Shown here: positions 61,309-64,000 of the stretch, piece by piece | How positions within the stretch are numbered: position 1 is the stretch's first letter | Layout of the letters: each line of letters starts with the position of its first letter | Assembly: GCA_035236585.1 (NCBI GenBank) | Contig: CP141128.1 | Coordinates: forward strand, 52,937,257 to 53,001,256 | Reading direction: 5' to 3' | From: Warburgia ugandensis | Taxonomy: Eukaryota > Streptophyta > Magnoliopsida > Canellales > Canellaceae | DNA length: 64,000 bases | Translations under genes and position numbers: made by a program | Notes under the pieces: model-generated | The model's input: only the letters and a program-made list of their open reading frames with translations | The model's database searches: none | What the model was told of the DNA's origin: nothing

Positions 61309-62439
61309 TTAGGGGTCGGCCACATGAATCTTATTCCTCCATTCCACTCTATTAAATACCATGGTTTCATTTAGTCCCAAAGTTTTTAAATCTTTCCTCA
61401 CCACTTCTATCCACTTTCTTTTGGGCCTTCCCCTTGCCCTTTTAGAACCTTCAACTTGTATTGCCTCACTCCTTCTAACTAGTGCCATTGGTGGCCTCCT
61501 TTGAACATGTCCAAACCATCTAAGTCTAATCTCCCTCATCTTGTTACCTATTGGTGCTACCCCTAAATTTCCTCTAATATTTTCATTTCTAATTCTATCC
61601 TTTCTTGTCTTACCACTCATCCATCTCAACATCCTCATTTCTGCGACACTCAGCCTATGAGTATGATGTTCCTTAACTGCCCAACACTCTGATCCATAGA
61701 GCATGGCCAGCCTAATAGCCATCCTATAGAATTTTCCCTTTAGTTTGAGTGGCACCCGTTGATCACATAAAACACCCGATGCACATCTCCATTTGTTCCA
61801 ACTCGCTTGGATTCTCTGGGTAACCTCCCTCTCAATCTCTCCACTCTCATGGATCAATGATCCTAAGTATCGGAAGTGGTCTCTCATGGGGACCTCTTGG
61901 TTATCAATCTTGATTGGTGCTCCACTCCTACTCTCCTTACTAAAATTACATTCCATATATTCTGTCTTAGTTCTGCTAATTTTAAATCCTTTCGATTCTA
62001 ATGCTTCTCTCCATAACTCTAGCTTTATGTTTACACCCTCCCTTGTCTCATCAAGTAGGACTATATCGTCTACAAATAGCATGCGCCAGGGAATCTCCTC
62101 ATGCAGATGTTTTGTTAACTCATCCATAACTAATGTGAAAAGGTATGGACTCAATGCCGATCCTTGGTGCAATCCGACAGTGACAGGAAAATCACTAGTC
62201 ACGCCACTAGTGGTCTTAACATTTGTTACTGCTCCCTCATACATATCTTTAATTATGTCTATATACCCCTGAGAAACCCCTTTAACACCCAACACCCTCC
62301 ATATTAACTCTCTAGGGACTCTATCATAAGCTTTCTCTAAGTCAATAAAGACCATGTGTAGGTCTTTTCTCCTCTCCCTATATTTCTCTACTAATTGTCT
62401 TAGTAAGAAAATAGCTTCCATGGTAGACCTCCCAAGCAT
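61309..62439 (-). pseudogene. LINE reverse transcriptase, C-terminal part
   Basis: Begins in the RT palm (FMLGRSTMEAIFLLRQLVEKY), with MVFIDLEKAYDRVPRELIW, then a GLHQGSALSPYLFTLVMDEL block and the catalytic RMLFVDDIVLLDE. The thumb follows (FRYLGSLIHESGEIEREVTQR) and then the cysteine/basic C-terminal region (WFGHVQRRPPMALVRRSE, RARGRPKRKWIEVVRKDL), ending HVADP-stop at 61309. This 376-codon run is open. RT copies the LINE RNA at the nicked target. It is in the same frame as the upstream piece, separated only by a TGA at 62476-62478, so this is one broken gene and the Met at 62439 is not a true start. Confidence 0.93.
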
Positions 62440-62475
62440 GAAACCAAACTGATTCTCCGATACACTTGTTTCATG

Positions 62476-62862
62476 TCATAGCCTCTTCTCAATCACTCTT
62501 TCAAAAAGTTTCATGGTGTGGCTCATAAGTTTGATCCCTCGATAATTAGTGCAGCTCTGAATGTCTCCTTTATTCTTATAGATTGGTACAATAGAGCTTT
62601 TCCTCCACTCATCAAGCATTTTCTTTGATTTTATAATCTTGTTAAACAACTTGGTCAACCAAACTACCCCATTATCTCCCATATGCTTCCAAACCTCTAT
62701 TGGTATACCATCAGGCCCCATGGCCTTTCTTGATTTCATCTTTCTCAAGGCCTCTTTTACTTCAAGCATTCTAATTCTACGTTCATATCTATAATATCCA
62801 GTGTTATTTAGATTCATAGTATTTTCAATCCCTATATTCTCAAGGCCATTGTCATTTAACAA
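62476..62862 (-). pseudogene. LINE reverse transcriptase, N-terminal part
   Basis: RT fingers: VKEALRKMKSRKAMGPDGIP, VEVWKHMGD-like IEVWKHMGDNGVVWLTKLFN, and SSIVPIYKNKGDIQSCTNYR followed by GIKLMSHTMKLFERVIEKRL. It ends at an in-frame TGA (62476-62478) where Arg or Trp would be expected, and the frame continues as HETSVSENQFGF into the next piece. The 5' side reaches a frameshift at about 62870-62885. Confidence 0.92.
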
Positions 62863-63485
62863 TTTTTGAAAGTATATTTCCTACCTTTGTTTGATCCATC
62901 ATCTTTGACTAATACCCTTTGATCATCGCTTCTAATGCACCTAACATGCTCTAAGTCTTTACCCTTCTGTTCTCTTACTTTTGCAAGTTTAAACACATCT
63001 TTCTCACCTTCTCTTATTCCTAGTCTATTATAGAGCTCATCATATGCTTTAAGTTTGGCCTCACTTACTATTCTCTTAGCAACATTTTTAGCATTCTTAT
63101 ATTGTTCATAGTTTTCATTATTTCTAATCTTCTGCCATGCTTTAAAATGCATTCGTTTTTCTTTAATAGCTTTTTGCACTATTTCATTCCACCACCATGT
63201 TTCCTTTGTTAATAGCCTTTTACCTTTACATACTCCTAAGACATCTTTTGCCACTTTCTTAATGGACTCAGCCATATTAGTCCACATGGTATTTACTTCT
63301 GTTTCATAGTTCCAATTTCCTTCTACCATCAACTTATTTTTGAATGAGGTTATTTTCTCTCCTTTTAAGTTCCACCACTTAGCTTTTGGATGTGTATTAA
63401 GTTTAGTTCTTTTACTCCATCTTTTAATATGAATATCCATGACCATTAACCTATGTTGTGAGGTTAAACTCTCACCGGGTATCAC
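62856..63485 (-). pseudogene. LINE endonuclease end and linker
   Basis: Starts VIPGESLTSQHRLMVMDIHI, the end of the AP-type endonuclease with the conserved Gln-His pair. It runs through a basic, helical linker (KWWNLKGEKITSFKNKLMVE, TWWWNEIVQKAIKEKRMHFK, YEQYKNAKNVAKRIVSEAK) typical of plant RTE LINEs, to a frameshift at about 62870-62885. The real frame continues into the RT at 62862. Confidence 0.88.
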
Positions 63486-64000
63486 CTTACAATCCTTACA
63501 TATAGATCGTTCATTATTTCTAAGTAGAAAAAAGTCTATTTGGCTTTTATGAAGTCCACTTTTAAGGTTATTAAGTGTTCATCCCTCTTCTTAAAGAGTG
63601 TATTTGCAATGGATAGGTTATATGACAAAGCAAAATTGAGGATATTCTCCCCCATCTAGTTTCGTTCACCTATACCATACCCTCCGTGTATTCTATCATA
63701 TCCTTCCTTATCTTTTCCTACATGGCCATTTAAGTCTGCTCCTATACATATCCCCTCAGTGTTAGGAATTTCTTGCATGACTTCCTCCATATCTTCCCAA
63801 AATTGTCTCTTAATTATATCTTGTAATCCTACTTGTGGTGCATATGCACTTATAATATTTATAATCTACTATCCTAGAATCATTTTTATTATTATAATTC
63901 TATCACTGATTCTTTTAACATCCACAACTTTATCTTTTAATTTCTTATCCACTATTATTCCTATGCCATTTCTATTATTTTCCTTTCCTACGTACCATAA
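63486..64000 (-). pseudogene. LINE AP-type endonuclease, partial
   Basis: Endonuclease sequence in broken frames on the minus strand. From the window edge it reads WYVGKENNRNGIGIIVDKKL, two stops near 63870, then ISAYAPQVGL, ICIGADLNGHVG (the Asp-x-Asn-Gly-His catalytic block) and YDRIHGGYGIGERN, followed by a TAG near 63655. NILNFALSYNLSIANTLFKK and, after a frameshift near 63567, SGLHKSQIDFFLLRNNERSI lead into the open segment that ends the domain. It would nick target DNA to prime RT. The 5' end lies beyond the window. Confidence 0.85.

Larger units (their letters stand above)
61274..64000 (-). mobile_element. RTE-type LINE, cut by the window edge
   Basis: Minus-strand non-LTR retrotransposon. 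The order from its 5' side is AP-type endonuclease (64000-63490), linker (63485-62856), RT (62862-61309), a very short 3' tail with a conserved GGGATAAGG motif, and a (GAT)n repeat at 61274-61293. A 3' end made of short tandem repeats instead of poly-A is typical of the RTE clade. The 5' part continues beyond the window, so the other target duplication cannot be seen. It has no LTR. Confidence 0.92.

Noticed and set aside
61793..62272. A 159-codon plus-strand frame over the LINE
   Set aside because: Shadow of the LINE reverse transcriptase on the opposite strand.

Overview
The window looks like plant (angiosperm) nuclear DNA from a repeat-dense, probably pericentromeric region. I find no host gene, tRNA, rRNA or bacterial feature. 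Nearly every base belongs to a retroelement: Ty3/gypsy LTR elements of the Athila type and the chromovirus (Tekay/Del-like) type, one RTE-type LINE, and two copies of a plant Au-type tRNA-derived SINE. The species cannot be named from the sequence.

Layout. Four Athila-type copies form the backbone: copy 1 on the minus strand (957-5640 and 12715-14915), copy 2 on the plus strand (14921-40579), copy 3 on the minus strand (40580-45914 and 54633-56155) and copy 4 on the minus strand (56156-60631). Younger elements sit inside them. I call the chromovirus-like LTR families A, C and D. Family D is a long LTR of about 5 kb that starts TGTAATAACC and ends GGGTCTCACA; it interrupts copy 1 in plus orientation and copy 2 in minus orientation. 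Family A gives two solo LTRs with perfect 5-bp target duplications (8883-11757 and 19637-22370), a full-length but non-coding element (45915-54632), and a remnant at the left edge (1-956). Family C is an 8.6-kb chromovirus with recognisable gag, protease, reverse transcriptase, RNase H, integrase and chromodomain (24221-32837, duplication TAATT), nested inside the minus-strand D LTR. Another C LTR fragment lies at 60632-61219. The right edge is a minus-strand RTE LINE (61274-64000).

Nesting order. Athila copies came first, D LTRs inserted into them, and A, C and SINE insertions came later. Several insertions are confirmed by empty sites in a second copy of the same host repeat inside this window. 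The C chromovirus carries one gag frameshift and seven in-frame stops, and its 5' LTR has lost its TATA box, so it is dead. The LINE has at least one stop in its RT and at least two frameshifts. Athila copies 1-3 keep a gag-like reading frame and the post-integrase tail but lack RT and integrase; only copy 4 keeps a pol remnant.

Most worth a second look: (i) A and C LTRs share a TATA box, a CAG|GT splice-donor-like site, a conserved 19-nt hairpin and a TTTTTCAG acceptor-like site, which suggests an intron of about 1.5-1.8 kb inside the LTR leader; (ii) A and C LTRs are modular chimeras; (iii) the gag-like frame of the Athila derivatives is shared by three copies; (iv) two Athila LTRs lie head to head across about 5 bp; and (v) a 415-bp segment (37413-37827) is unlike anything around it.
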